NCBI RefSeq assembly: GCF_000590555.1
Contig: NC_022198.1
Coordinates: 1,628,583 to 1,692,582, forward strand
Direction of reading: 5' to 3'
From: Corynebacterium argentoratense DSM 44202
GTDB lineage: Bacteria > Actinomycetota > Actinomycetes > Mycobacteriales > Mycobacteriaceae
Length of the DNA stretch: 64,000 bases
Part shown: one piece after another, positions 32,074 through 41,388 of the stretch
Numbering within the stretch: position 1 is the first letter of the stretch
Layout of the letters: each line of letters opens with the position of its first letter
Program-made: the position numbers and the translations under genes
The notes under the pieces: model-generated
The model's database searches: none
Told to the model about the DNA's origin: nothing
What the model saw: only the letters and a program-made list of their open reading frames with translations

Positions 32074-32943
32074 ATGTCCCACCGCAACATCCGCCGCATC
32101 GGTGCACTAGCCCTCGCCGGCGCACTGTCTTTGAGCCTCGCAGCATGCTCAAATGCCAACGACGGCGACACCATTAAGATAGGCACCACCGATGGTTCCA
32201 AGAAGGCTTGGGAAGTCTTCGAAAGCAAGGCCAAAGATGAAGGCATCAACCTTGAGGTCGTCGACTTCTCCGACTACACCACACCCAACAAGGCTTTGTC
32301 GGAAGGCAACATCGACGTAAACCTCTTCCAGCACCTGAAATTCCTAGCCCAGTACAACGTAGGCGAAAACGACACCCTGGTTCCCGTAGGTTCGACCGAG
32401 ATCGTCCCCCTCGCACTGTTCTGGAAGGATCACGACTCCCTCGACGGCATCGAAGGTCAGTCGGTCGTTATCCCCTCTGACGCGACCAACCAGGGCCGCG
32501 CAATCAACGTGCTGGTCCAAGCAGGGCTTGTCACCCTGAAGGAAAACGGCCTGGTCACCCCCAACCCTTCCGACATTGACCCGGCCAAGTCCAAGGTGAC
32601 CGTCACCCCAGTCGATGCCGCCCAGACCCCGGTCGCCTACGGCGAAGGTCGCCCGGCCATCATCAACAACTCCTTCCTCGACCGCGCGGGCATCGACCCC
32701 AAGTCCTCCGTGTTCCAGGATGATCCTTCTTCCGAAGAGGCCGAGCCCTACATCAACGCCTTCGTCACCCGCGAAGAGGACCAGGACAACGAAAACATCG
32801 CCAAGCTGGTCGAAATCTGGCAGAGCCCCGAGGTCACCGAAGCCGTGGCTGAGGACTCCCGCGGCACCTCCGTCCCCGTCAAGCGTTCCAAGGAAGACCT
32901 GAAGAAGATCCTCGAGCGCATCGAGAACAGCGAGCGTAACTAA
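32074..32943 (+). CDS. metQ: methionine-binding lipoprotein (first copy)
   Basis: A 289-aa NlpA/MetQ family lipoprotein with lipobox SLAAC (about 21-25). IKIGTTDGSKKAWEVFESKAKDEGI and VVDFSDYTTPNKALSEGNIDVNLFQHLKFL are the conserved ligand-binding segments. GAGGAG precedes the ATG. It is first in a metQ-metQ-metN-metI operon that imports methionine, under an McbR-like operator. Confidence 0.92.
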   Translation: MSHRNIRRIGALALAGALSLSLAACSNANDGDTIKIGTTDGSKKAWEVFESKAKDEGINLEVVDFSDYTTPNKALSEGNIDVNLFQHLKFLAQYNVGENDTLVPVGSTEIVPLALFWKDHDSLDGIEGQSVVIPSDATNQGRAINVLVQAGLVTLKENGLVTPNPSDIDPAKSKVTVTPVDAAQTPVAYGEGRPAIINNSFLDRAGIDPKSSVFQDDPSSEEAEPYINAFVTREEDQDNENIAKLVEIWQSPEVTEAVAEDSRGTSVPVKRSKEDLKKILERIENSERN

Positions 32944-32944
32944 C

Positions 32945-33811
32945 ATGACTAACTCCACTACCCGCCGTTTCACCCGCATCACCGGCCTCGTAGCCGCAGC
33001 CGCCATCAGCGTTTCTACCCTGGCTGCGTGCTCCCATGACGACCAAAATCTAAAGCTGCGCGTCGGCACCACCGAAGCGTCCTCCAAGGCGTGGCAAGTT
33101 ATCGAGCAGCAAGCAGACGCCGCTGGCCTGGATCTTGAAGTAGTCGATTTCAGCGACTACTCCACACCCAACAAGGCATTGTCCGAGGGAACCATCGACG
33201 CCAACGCCTTCCAGCATTTGAAGTTCCTCGCCCAGTACAACAAGGGCGAAAACGATAACCTCGTGCCGGTGGCCTCCACCTACATTGTCCCCCTGTCGGT
33301 GTTCTGGAAGGGCCACGATTCCATCGATGGCATCGAGGGCGAAACCATCGCTATTCCCTCCGATCCGACCAACCAGGCTCGTGCGATCAACGTTCTCGCC
33401 ACCGCTGGTCTGCTAAAGCTCAAAGAAGAAGGCTTGATCACCCCCAACCCTTCCGATATTGACGAAGCAGCGTCGAAGGTGAAGGTCAATCCAATCGCCC
33501 CTGAACAAACCACCGTCGCATATGGTGAGGGCAAGCCTGCTGTCATCAACAACAACTTCCTGGGCCGCGCCGGAATTGACCCAGAGAGCGCAGCGTACAA
33601 GGATAACCCCACCGGTGAAACCTCGGATCCGTACATCAACGTCATCGCCACCCGCGAAGAAAACCAAGATGATCCGGCCATCCAGAAGTTCATCGAGATC
33701 TACCACACCCCCGAGGTCGCTGAGGCTCAGGCTGAAGACACCAACGGAACCTCCATCCGAGTCAACCGCCCCAAGGCTGAGCTCATAGAAATCCTCAAGA
33801 AGCTTTCTTAA
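32945..33811 (+). CDS. metQ: methionine-binding lipoprotein (second copy)
   Basis: A 288-aa MetQ paralogue (lipobox TLAAC) sharing the same order of motifs with the preceding gene (VVDFSDYSTPNKALSEGTIDANAFQHLKFLAQYN), so it is a tandem duplicate. Only one base separates the genes. The two may differ in ligand (for example L- versus D-methionine or sulfoxide); this is inference. Confidence 0.9.
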   Translation: MTNSTTRRFTRITGLVAAAAISVSTLAACSHDDQNLKLRVGTTEASSKAWQVIEQQADAAGLDLEVVDFSDYSTPNKALSEGTIDANAFQHLKFLAQYNKGENDNLVPVASTYIVPLSVFWKGHDSIDGIEGETIAIPSDPTNQARAINVLATAGLLKLKEEGLITPNPSDIDEAASKVKVNPIAPEQTTVAYGEGKPAVINNNFLGRAGIDPESAAYKDNPTGETSDPYINVIATREENQDDPAIQKFIEIYHTPEVAEAQAEDTNGTSIRVNRPKAELIEILKKLS

Positions 33812-33834
33812 AAACCCAGCTAGATTGGACCACC

Positions 33835-34857
33835 ATGGCGACAGGAACGCGCGTAGAATTTCGCGACCTGACCAAAGTTTTTGACACCAAGGGCGGCAGC
33901 GTCACTGCGCTCGACAACATCAACCTGTCTGTCGAGCCGGGCGAAGTCATTGGCATTATCGGCTACTCTGGCGCCGGCAAATCCACCCTTGTCCGTATGA
34001 TCAACGGCCTTGAAACCCCCACCAGTGGGCAGGTTCTGGTCGGCGAAACCAACATTGTTGGTATGCCGGAAAAGAAGCTGCGCGATGTTCGACGAGGCAT
34101 CGGCATGATTTTCCAGCAATTTAATTTGCTGACGTCGCGTACAGCTGCGGGAAACATTGAATACCCCTTGCAGCTTGCCGGAATGCCGAAGCGTGAACGC
34201 CAGGCTCGGGTCAATGAGCTCCTGGAGTTCGTTGGTCTGAGCGATCGCGGTAACAACTACCCGGAGCAGCTGTCGGGTGGCCAGAAGCAGCGCGTCGGCA
34301 TTGCCCGAGCGCTAGCGACAAATCCGCAGCTTCTGTTGGCGGACGAGGCCACCAGCGCCCTCGACCCTGACACCACCCAGGAGGTGCTCAAGCTTCTGCG
34401 AAAGGTCAACAAGGAGCTTGGCATCACCATCGTTGTCATCACTCACGAAATGGATGTGGTGCGTTCCATCGCCGACAAAGTCGCCGTGATGGAGGATGGC
34501 CGCGTGGTGGAGTTCGGTTCGGTCTACGACGTCTTTTCCGCGCCGAAAACGGACGTGGCGCAGCGCTTTGTCGCGACGTCATTGCGTAACACCCCAGACA
34601 TGGTTGAGGCCGATGATCTGCTTGCCGGCGAGGGGCGACTGTTTACCGTTAACCTCACCGAGGATTCCGGATTCTTCGCTGCCGCTGCCGCTGCCCGAGA
34701 GGCCGGCGCCCGCATCTCCATCGTCCATGGCGGTGTGACTACCCTGCAGCGCCACAGTTTCGGCAAAGTGACCGCTCGTCTGACTGGCGATGAGGATGCT
34801 GTGCAGGGGTTCTACGACCGTCTGCGCTCCACCACTGACTGCGAGGAAATCCGATGA
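33835..34857 (+). CDS. metN: methionine ABC transporter ATPase
   Basis: A 340-aa ATPase: Walker A GYSGAGKST, Q-loop MIFQQFNLLTSRT, signature LSGGQKQRVGIARAL, Walker B LLLADEATSALD, H-loop VVITHEMDVVRSI, and a C-terminal NIL domain (about 265-335) that binds methionine for feedback (trans-inhibition). It is followed by metI with a 4-nt overlap. Confidence 0.95.
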   Translation: MATGTRVEFRDLTKVFDTKGGSVTALDNINLSVEPGEVIGIIGYSGAGKSTLVRMINGLETPTSGQVLVGETNIVGMPEKKLRDVRRGIGMIFQQFNLLTSRTAAGNIEYPLQLAGMPKRERQARVNELLEFVGLSDRGNNYPEQLSGGQKQRVGIARALATNPQLLLADEATSALDPDTTQEVLKLLRKVNKELGITIVVITHEMDVVRSIADKVAVMEDGRVVEFGSVYDVFSAPKTDVAQRFVATSLRNTPDMVEADDLLAGEGRLFTVNLTEDSGFFAAAAAAREAGARISIVHGGVTTLQRHSFGKVTARLTGDEDAVQGFYDRLRSTTDCEEIR

Positions 34858-35531
34858 ACGTCACCTATGTTGCAACCAATTGGGATCGTCTGACTCCCAA
34901 GCTCGAAGAAGCTATCGTTGACACCCTGTACATGGTTGTCAGCACTCTGATTATTGCCGGCATCATTGGTTTGGGACTGGGTGTGCTGCTGTACACCACG
35001 CGTTCGCGCGGAATCTTGTCGAACAAGGGCATGTACAGCTTGTTGAACGTGGTGGTGAACCTTATTCGTCCCATCCCGTTCATTATTTTGTTGGCGGCTC
35101 TTGGCCCGGTCACCCGCGGTGTTGTTGGCACCACCATCGGTACAAACGCTGCCATGTTCGTGATGATTGTGGCCGCATCGTTCGGTATCGCCCGCATCGT
35201 GGAACAAAACCTGGTCAGTATTGATCCTGGTGTCATCGAGGCGGCTCGTGCGATGGGTGCAAGCCCGTGGCAGATCATTCGCACGGTGATTATCCCCGAG
35301 GCCCTTGGCCCGCTGGTGCTGGGCTACACCTTTGCCTTTATCGCGGTTGTCGATATGTCGGCGATGGCCGGCTATGTCGGCGGCGGCGGTTTGGGTAACT
35401 TCGCCATCACCTACGGTTACCAGGCGTTTGACTGGAATGTCACCTGGGTGGCGACCGCTGTGATTATCGTGATCGTGCAGGTTGCTCAGTTGTTCGGCAA
35501 CTGGTTGTCCAAGAAGATTATGCGCCGCTAA
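34854..35531 (+). CDS. metI: methionine ABC transporter permease
   Basis: A 225-aa permease with five membrane helices; EAARAMGASPWQIIRTVIIPEALGPLV is the EAA loop that contacts MetN. It begins ATGA over the metN stop. The 3' end overlaps the convergent sucrase/ferredoxin-like gene by 14 bp. Confidence 0.95.
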   Translation: MNVTYVATNWDRLTPKLEEAIVDTLYMVVSTLIIAGIIGLGLGVLLYTTRSRGILSNKGMYSLLNVVVNLIRPIPFIILLAALGPVTRGVVGTTIGTNAAMFVMIVAASFGIARIVEQNLVSIDPGVIEAARAMGASPWQIIRTVIIPEALGPLVLGYTFAFIAVVDMSAMAGYVGGGGLGNFAITYGYQAFDWNVTWVATAVIIVIVQVAQLFGNWLSKKIMRR

Positions 35532-36423
35532 CAGCTACCCATGCTCGGCCCTTTTTGGGTTCGTCGCCGCAGGACGTGATGACATTGTTGACGTCGCGTT
35601 GCTCCAGGTAGACATCCCAGGTTCGGCCGTCAGGGTGGATGACGCGCCGGAGTGCTTCTCCGGCGCTTTTTTCATGCTCATTGTCGGCTGCTTCGACGAT
35701 GAGGCTGCCCGGCGCGACGGTTTCGCCTTCGCCGATGAGGGCGTTGGCTACTACTAGTTCTGCGACTTGGCCGGGGGCGTCGAAGCATCCGCGGCCGCGG
35801 TTGCCGGGGAGGAATAGTTGGCCTTGGTGGAAGGTTTTGAGCATCTCGATTGCGGGGCCGGATGCTAGGCGGCCGAAGGAGTATCCCCAGGGCAGCAGGA
35901 TCATGGAGGGGGCGAAGCGGTGGCCTTTGGTGTGGGAGGATTCCCAGACGTCGTCACCGTAGAAGCAGGTTTGCATGGCGGCGGCTAGTGGGCGGCCTTT
36001 GAGGGCGCAGCATTTGTCTCGTTTGCCGTGGGTGCAGACTAAGACGATGGGGTCTTCGGTGGGTTGTGCACCTAGGTGGGTGTTTCGTCCGGGTCCGCTG
36101 AGGTCGAGCCGTAGGAGGTCTTCGGGCCCGTCGACGGCCATTTTTTCCATCCATGGTTCGGTGTGTCCGTCGCCGGTGTAGCACAGGTAGAGCCAGCGTT
36201 GTTTGCGGTGTTGGCCGCTGCGTCCGGGTTTGCGGATGAGTTGTAGTGATGCTCGCGCGGCCCTTAGGTGGGCGGTGATTTTTTCGTTGAGTTCGTGGCC
36301 GAACGCTTCGCCATCGCTGACGTCGCGTCCCCACCCGTGGAGGTGCTCCAGGGCGACGTAGAAGGTGCCGGTTTTTGCGGTTCCGGCTAGCGGTTCTGTG
36401 ACGTTGGTGGAGCATGTAGTCAT
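35518..36423 (-). CDS. sucrase/ferredoxin-like family protein
   Basis: A 301-aa protein of the Suc_Fer-like family (thioredoxin-like ferredoxin fold). The cluster-binding motif is CTHGKRDKCC (about 131-140), followed by WESSHTKGHRFAPSMILLPWG, where HxxGHRFA completes the pattern seen in actinobacterial members. It probably binds an Fe-S cluster; the substrate and pathway are unknown. It is monocistronic. Confidence 0.8.
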   Translation of the reverse strand: MTTCSTNVTEPLAGTAKTGTFYVALEHLHGWGRDVSDGEAFGHELNEKITAHLRAARASLQLIRKPGRSGQHRKQRWLYLCYTGDGHTEPWMEKMAVDGPEDLLRLDLSGPGRNTHLGAQPTEDPIVLVCTHGKRDKCCALKGRPLAAAMQTCFYGDDVWESSHTKGHRFAPSMILLPWGYSFGRLASGPAIEMLKTFHQGQLFLPGNRGRGCFDAPGQVAELVVANALIGEGETVAPGSLIVEAADNEHEKSAGEALRRVIHPDGRTWDVYLEQRDVNNVITSCGDEPKKGRAWVAVSGA

Positions 36424-36560
36424 GCTCTTACTATAGGCGCCTTGGGGGGTGATGCTGGCTGGGTCGAAACTTCACAATTGTCTAACAATCGCGTTACAAC
36501 CTGTGCAGAATGGCCCTATGGGCTCCCTCCCCTGGCGGCTGCTCGGTTAGGCTTCCGGGT

Positions 36561-37169
36561 ATGTTTCATGTCTCCAGTGCATTCAGCACGCTCCGAGTAC
36601 GCGCCTTTTCTGGCCTGTGTATTGCAGGCTTGTTCGTGGGCTTGTCGGCATGCGGCCAGGCACCGTCAACGACAGACTCCACGACGTTGGATAGCAGCAC
36701 CGCCGCGTCATCTCCGCAGGCTGGTTTGTTGCCTTTGGGTGAGGCGAACGAAGCTAAGAAGACTCAGTCCGCTGGCGCCCCTGCCCAATTGGTTGTGACC
36801 ACCATGCGCACCGGCACCCACGAGGGTTTCGATCGTGTGGTTTTCGAGCTTCAGGGGCAGGGGACTCCGGGCTGGTTTGCTGATTATGTTGATGCTCCGA
36901 CTCAGCAGGCTAGTGGGCATCCGATTGAGGTGGAGGGCGATACCTTCCTCAATATCAATATCGATGGGACTACTTATCCTTTCGAGTTGGGTATTGAGGA
37001 TCCTGTGTTGGCGCCGGTTCCTGGCCATGGGCCTGTGGTTCAGCAGGTTGTTAACGGTGGCACTTTTGAGGGGCATAGCCAGTTCATCATTGGTATGAAG
37101 GGCAAGCACCCTCATTCCATTGAGCTTCTTGACAATCCCACCCGCGTGGTTGTCGACATCCGCGGCTAG
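36561..37169 (+). CDS. lipoprotein with AMIN-like domain
   Basis: A 202-aa protein starting at the ATG at 36561 (MFHVSSAFSTLR), with a lipobox LSAC near residue 33. A Ser/Thr-rich linker precedes an AMIN-like beta domain (about 75-200: LVVTTMRTGTHEGFDRVVFELQ... to RVVVDIRG). Similar actinobacterial lipoproteins are predicted to bind cell-wall material. Function unknown. Confidence 0.75.
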   Translation: MFHVSSAFSTLRVRAFSGLCIAGLFVGLSACGQAPSTTDSTTLDSSTAASSPQAGLLPLGEANEAKKTQSAGAPAQLVVTTMRTGTHEGFDRVVFELQGQGTPGWFADYVDAPTQQASGHPIEVEGDTFLNINIDGTTYPFELGIEDPVLAPVPGHGPVVQQVVNGGTFEGHSQFIIGMKGKHPHSIELLDNPTRVVVDIRG

Positions 37170-37179
37170 TGGTTGGGGG

Positions 37180-38685
37180 TTAGTAGGCTCCGCTGAGTAT
37201 CCACCGGCCGTCTGACCAGGTTAGAAGCAATGCTTGTTCGCTGGTGGCGACGTGTAGGAATGCTCTGCGTGTCGGCGTAGCAGTCCACCATCCGGTGTCT
37301 TCTGCCCAGGGCCCCGCCCATGCGGTGACTGCGTGCGTCGTACCTTCTACGATCAGTGCGGCAACCGGTGTGTTCAATTCGGCCTCAGCGTTGACGATGA
37401 CTGCTTGTCCTGCGTAATCGACGACATCCACGTGTTTGCTAAGTATGCGTGAAGGGTGGGGTCCGGGGATCGCTCCCGCCCAGGGAGTGGTCGTGGATTC
37501 GTTTTCTAGTGGTCGGTCTCCGTAGGGGAGGAACTCGACGCGTTGCGTGGGGCAACGCCCGCCTGCGGCGTGGGCAATCATCACTTGTTCGGCGCCCCAT
37601 TGGGCTTGTGCGGTTGCGATGGCCCTGGCGATGGCGCTATCGTCCGCGGCGTCATCGTCTAGCACGCTTCGTGTGCTGGGGGTGTGCATGCTTAGTGGGA
37701 TGAGTTCGATGGCGCGAAGGGGGCCGCTGACCCATCCGGCGAGCTGCCAGCGAACACGTTCCGCGGTTGCGGCTTCTGTCAGTGCGTCACGGGTGCGCCA
37801 GACGCGTTCGTGCATGTCGTCGTGGTTGCTGTAGGCGCGGATTTTTACGCGATCGCAGACCACACCGGCTGCTGCAAGCTTTTCGTGTAACTGTGAGGCT
37901 AGTGTTCTGGCGATAAATGCGGCCTCGTCTACGCGGGTAATCGGCGATTCTGGTTCCACGAACACCGCGAGCTCTTCTTGTTTTTCTTGGGTGATGACGT
38001 CGCGTTGTGCTCTGGCTGTTGCGATCTCGTAGGCCTCTATGCCTGCCGCACCGAAACGCGAGGCAATGTCGCTGATGCCTGTGCGCCCAAGTTCGACGAA
38101 CTGCCCTAGTGTTCGTATTCCCATCTCGGTCAGCAGTCCTGGTAGTTCGGTGCCTTCCTCGTCGCAGGCGTGCAGTGCCCCTACTGGTTGCTGCGCTAGG
38201 AAGTCCACGCAGCCGCCCGGCGGCACAATATGTTGTTGGCGTGCGGCGATGAGTGCGGTGTGCATGGTGTCGGCGATGCCGATGAAGCAGTCCACCCCTG
38301 CTGATGCGCTGGCGTCGATGAGCATTTGGGCTAGGGTGTCTTCGGGTTTCTTGTAGTAGCGCTGCACCGCATCCATGTTGAGCGCCAGTAGTCCGGGGCG
38401 GAGCACTTCGCATGTGGCTGCGATGTGGGATAGCGATTGCACGATGGGTTCGAACATGCGCGCCGCCAGGTTGTCGTCGCGGTCGAATACTAATGCCTCG
38501 GGCGCTAGTGCCCTGGCGTGGCGTAGCCGCATTGTCCTGCGTATGCCGTGGGCTCGTGCTGCCCCGCAGCAGGCGTAAACCGCATGTTGTTGGGCAATAA
38601 TCACGGGTGTTGAGTGTGCTTCACCGTGTGCGCGCCGAACTGCCACGACCGGCCAGTCAGGAAACCACAGCACTGCCGTACGCAT
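37180..38685 (-). CDS. imuB: ImuB, non-catalytic Y-family polymerase-like adaptor
   Basis: A 501-aa protein starting at the ATG at 38685 (MRTAVLWFPDWPVVAVRR) with GGAGG at good spacing. It has the Y-family fold but lacks the catalytic acids: the first strand reads LWFPDWPV in place of DxDxF, and LRPGLLALNMDAVQRY stands where active enzymes have the SIDExxLD motif. Mycobacterial ImuB is an adaptor that binds the beta clamp and brings DnaE2 to lesions. The gene overlaps imuA' by 29 bp. Confidence 0.9.
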   Translation of the reverse strand: MRTAVLWFPDWPVVAVRRAHGEAHSTPVIIAQQHAVYACCGAARAHGIRRTMRLRHARALAPEALVFDRDDNLAARMFEPIVQSLSHIAATCEVLRPGLLALNMDAVQRYYKKPEDTLAQMLIDASASAGVDCFIGIADTMHTALIAARQQHIVPPGGCVDFLAQQPVGALHACDEEGTELPGLLTEMGIRTLGQFVELGRTGISDIASRFGAAGIEAYEIATARAQRDVITQEKQEELAVFVEPESPITRVDEAAFIARTLASQLHEKLAAAGVVCDRVKIRAYSNHDDMHERVWRTRDALTEAATAERVRWQLAGWVSGPLRAIELIPLSMHTPSTRSVLDDDAADDSAIARAIATAQAQWGAEQVMIAHAAGGRCPTQRVEFLPYGDRPLENESTTTPWAGAIPGPHPSRILSKHVDVVDYAGQAVIVNAEAELNTPVAALIVEGTTHAVTAWAGPWAEDTGWWTATPTRRAFLHVATSEQALLLTWSDGRWILSGAY

Positions 38686-39415
38686 AATCTTCCTCCTGCG
38701 TGTGCCTAGCGCTGTGCATATTGATGATGGCCCGCCTGTCTTGTTCACCGACTGTAATGACGCCGCGATGCTTGTGGCCGCTGCGTGTCTGCGCGCTGAT
38801 CGCGATATCAACGCCACGGATACGCCCCATCCCCTGCCCGAGGCCGTGCAGGTGTTGGACGTGGGCGTCGATCTCCAGGTCCATGCTGCCCGTCCCAAAA
38901 GCAGATGCCTTGCGCATACCGTGCGCTGTGTGCGATACGTGCGAATCGATGAACATCACCGCTGCGGAAGAATCTTTAGAGTTTATTTTCGACCGTAATG
39001 CGCGGATAGCGGCGGGGTGAGCGTCGAAGCCACCACAAACAATAAGATCTGCAGATTCAACAAAAAGCTGCACTGCAGTAGTTATAGACCCCGGGTTGGG
39101 GATCCACACGATATGGTCCAATCGTCCCCTTTCCGCAACGTTCGCTAGGTTAAGATCCGGGCAAGCAATGAGGACAACCCACCCACCACCAGCACTTATT
39201 CGGGCAGCGAGCTCGACTACAAGCGCTGGGCAATCATTAATAATGCTCATGCTGCGGCGCTTCAACTCCACCCCCTCACACAGCGTGGTTACTGCAGGGA
39301 CAGGGGCGCTCCACTGTGGAACACCGGGCAAACGAGAACGCAGTTGACTAATGACAGCCTGCTTATCTGCGTGAACCTCCCCCTTAGGGATGCTCCGAAC
39401 ACTCGTTCCAACCAT
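38657..39415 (-). CDS. imuA': ImuA'-like protein of the mutasome
   Basis: A 252-aa protein starting at the ATG at 39415 (MVGTSVRSIPKGEVHADKQ). It resembles a RecA-like core without a clear Walker A (WVVLIACPDLNLANVAERGRLDHIVWIPNPG). Location directly upstream of imuB, with overlap, fits ImuA' of actinobacteria, which joins ImuB and DnaE2. A 14-mer shared with dnaE2 lies 37 bp upstream. Confidence 0.8.
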   Translation of the reverse strand: MVGTSVRSIPKGEVHADKQAVISQLRSRLPGVPQWSAPVPAVTTLCEGVELKRRSMSIINDCPALVVELAARISAGGGWVVLIACPDLNLANVAERGRLDHIVWIPNPGSITTAVQLFVESADLIVCGGFDAHPAAIRALRSKINSKDSSAAVMFIDSHVSHTAHGMRKASAFGTGSMDLEIDAHVQHLHGLGQGMGRIRGVDIAISAQTRSGHKHRGVITVGEQDRRAIINMHSARHTQEEDYAYGSAVVS

Positions 39416-39451
39416 AAGCACATCATGGCATACATGTGTGCGAAAGACAAC

Positions 39452-39465
39452 GCCCGAGTGTTCTA
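39452..39465. promoter_or_regulatory. candidate damage-response operator of imuA'-imuB
   Basis: GCCCGAGTGTTCTA (plus strand), 13/14 identical to the reverse complement of the dnaE2 upstream motif. It contains a LexA-like half (TGTTC). Confidence 0.4.
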
Positions 39466-39480
39466 CACTTTTAGCCTCCC

Positions 39481-40161
39481 CTAATCGAGGTCGCGCTCTC
39501 TCGCCCACCGCGACAAGGCATAACGATTCGACTGCTGAGTCTTACGCAAAATATTTGACGCATGCGTCTCCACAGTCTTCACAGAAATGAACAAATCCGA
39601 CGCAATCTCCTTATACGTATACCCCCGGGCCAAAAGCCTCAACACCTCCAACTCCCGAGGCGTCAATTGGTCCACCAAATCCACATCAGGCTTCAGCGCC
39701 TCAGCACCCCCACGAGACTGGTCCACCGACGGATCCGGCTGAGCAAACGCGTCCAACACAAAACCAGCCAAACGAGGAGAAAACACAGCATCTCCCAAAT
39801 CCACCCGGGCGACAGCCTCCGCGAGCTCCGCACCCCCAATACTCTTCGTCACATACCCCCGAGCCCCCGCACGAATCACCGAAATAACATCCTCAGCAGC
39901 ATCCGAAACACTCAACGCCAAAAACTGTGGACGCTCCACCGTCCCCGACGCCCGCACACCACGAATAACCCCCACACCACCACCATCAGGCATGTGCACA
40001 TCCAGCAACACCACATCCGGAGCAGTACGCACAATCCCCTCGACAGCCTCACCAACACAACCGGCCTCCCCCACGATCTCCAGCGAAGCAAAAGCACCCA
40101 ACTCCGCACGCAAACCAGAACGGAACACCGGGTGATCATCCACCAAAAAGACCTTAACCAT
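39481..40161 (-). CDS. LuxR/NarL-family response regulator
   Basis: A 226-aa regulator starting at the ATG at 40161 (MVKVFLVDDHPVFRSG), with AGGGTGA upstream; a GTG at 40170 overlaps the kinase stop. The receiver has DD, phospho-acceptor Asp in VVLLDVHMPDGGG and Lys in GYVTKSIGG. The C-terminal HTH is LTPRELEVLRLLARGYTYKEIASDLFISVKTVETHASNILRK. It is coupled to the upstream kinase. Confidence 0.92.
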   Translation of the reverse strand: MVKVFLVDDHPVFRSGLRAELGAFASLEIVGEAGCVGEAVEGIVRTAPDVVLLDVHMPDGGGVGVIRGVRASGTVERPQFLALSVSDAAEDVISVIRAGARGYVTKSIGGAELAEAVARVDLGDAVFSPRLAGFVLDAFAQPDPSVDQSRGGAEALKPDVDLVDQLTPRELEVLRLLARGYTYKEIASDLFISVKTVETHASNILRKTQQSNRYALSRWARERDLD

Positions 40162-40166
40162 GACTG

Positions 40167-41309
40167 TCACCCTACAACAGGAACACTCAAAGAAACCTCA
40201 GTTCCATACCCCGCACCACTTTTCACCAACGCCTTACCCCCAACACCCTCAACCCGACCCACAATCGACTCCGCAACCCCATGACGATCAGCCGCCACCG
40301 ACGCGACGTCAAAACCTTTCCCCCTATCTCGAACAAAAATCTCCAACCGCGAACCCCGATGCTCCACAAACACATTGATCGACTCCGCATCCGAATGCTT
40401 CGCAGCATTCATCATCGCCTCACGCGCAGCCCCCACAGCAGCACTACCAGCAGCATCAGCCACAACATCCTCCCCCACCTTCACCGTATCGATACGCACC
40501 CCAAACAAATCCTCAACCTCAGCCACAGCCTGATCAATCGCCAAAAACACAGACTCCTGCTCCACCGGAGAATCAAACAACCAGGCACGCAACTGACGCT
40601 CCTGCCCACGCGCCAAACGCGCAACCTCCGCGGCGTCATCACTGCGCTTCTGAATCAGCGCCAACGTCTGCAGCACAGAATCATGCAACTGAGAAGCAAT
40701 CGCAGCACGCTCATCCTGCGCCGCACGCGCCGTACGCTCCTGCCACAACCGCACCCCCAACGGCAAACTCAACGCCACCATCCCAGCAAACGTCAACGCA
40801 GCAGCAACCATACTGCCCACAAACGCCGCGCGGTTCTCCCAATTCGCCAAAATCAACAACAACCCTGCAAACACCAACGCCATCCCAGCGCCCACAGGCA
40901 CAACAAAACCGCGCTCCTGAAGCCCCCCAGCAGCATCCAAATTCTTATCCCACGCGCGCCACACCAACACAGCCCCCACCGCAATAGCCCCCAAAGGCAA
41001 CAACGACACCGCGAAATACGTACTCGGAAACACCACAAACAACAGCACCGCCCACACAGCCACGCCAAACAACAACTGCACAGGTTGGGGAACCTTCGAC
41101 CTCACACCCTGCACCTTCCCCACCGGACGCAATACCCACAAAGCGGCATACAGCAGCACGAACAGAGGCATCACGCCAGAAATCACCGCCACGCACAGGC
41201 GCATCAAAAACGCATTAACGCCAAACTGGGCGGCGATGCCTGCTGCCACGCCCCCAATAATCCGATCATCGGCGCTGCGCACGAACGCGGGATAAGAACT
41301 CATGCTCAC
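40167..41309 (-). CDS. sensor histidine kinase with N-terminal PspC domain
   Basis: A 380-aa kinase: PspC domain (about 8-62: RSADDRIIGGVAAGIAAQFGVNAFLMRL), further membrane helices (about 78-190), HisKA_3 dimerisation with the phospho-His in ASQLHDSVLQTLALIQ (about 220) and an HATPase domain (about 285-378: NAAKHSDAESINV, DRGKGFD). Its gene is divergent from a second PspC-domain protein, so the system probably senses envelope stress. Confidence 0.9.
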   Translation of the reverse strand: MSMSSYPAFVRSADDRIIGGVAAGIAAQFGVNAFLMRLCVAVISGVMPLFVLLYAALWVLRPVGKVQGVRSKVPQPVQLLFGVAVWAVLLFVVFPSTYFAVSLLPLGAIAVGAVLVWRAWDKNLDAAGGLQERGFVVPVGAGMALVFAGLLLILANWENRAAFVGSMVAAALTFAGMVALSLPLGVRLWQERTARAAQDERAAIASQLHDSVLQTLALIQKRSDDAAEVARLARGQERQLRAWLFDSPVEQESVFLAIDQAVAEVEDLFGVRIDTVKVGEDVVADAAGSAAVGAAREAMMNAAKHSDAESINVFVEHRGSRLEIFVRDRGKGFDVASVAADRHGVAESIVGRVEGVGGKALVKSGAGYGTEVSLSVPVVG

Positions 41310-41320
41310 AATCCAACCAC

Positions 41321-41355
41321 ACCCTGATCTTTAAAAAATCGGGGAAAACCCTGAT
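41321..41355. promoter_or_regulatory. candidate operator between PspC genes
   Basis: ACCCTGAT occurs twice as direct repeats (41321-41328, 41348-41355), with a near-complementary ATCGGGG between them (41338-41344). It lies in the 79-bp divergent region and may bind the adjacent response regulator. Confidence 0.4.
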
Positions 41356-41388
41356 GTTTTCCTGTCAACCCACGCCGATACTTAAAGC

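Noticed and set aside
36477..36489. ATTGT-CTA-ACAAT inverted repeat before the AMIN lipoprotein gene
   Set aside because: Five-bp arms are too short to claim as an operator.
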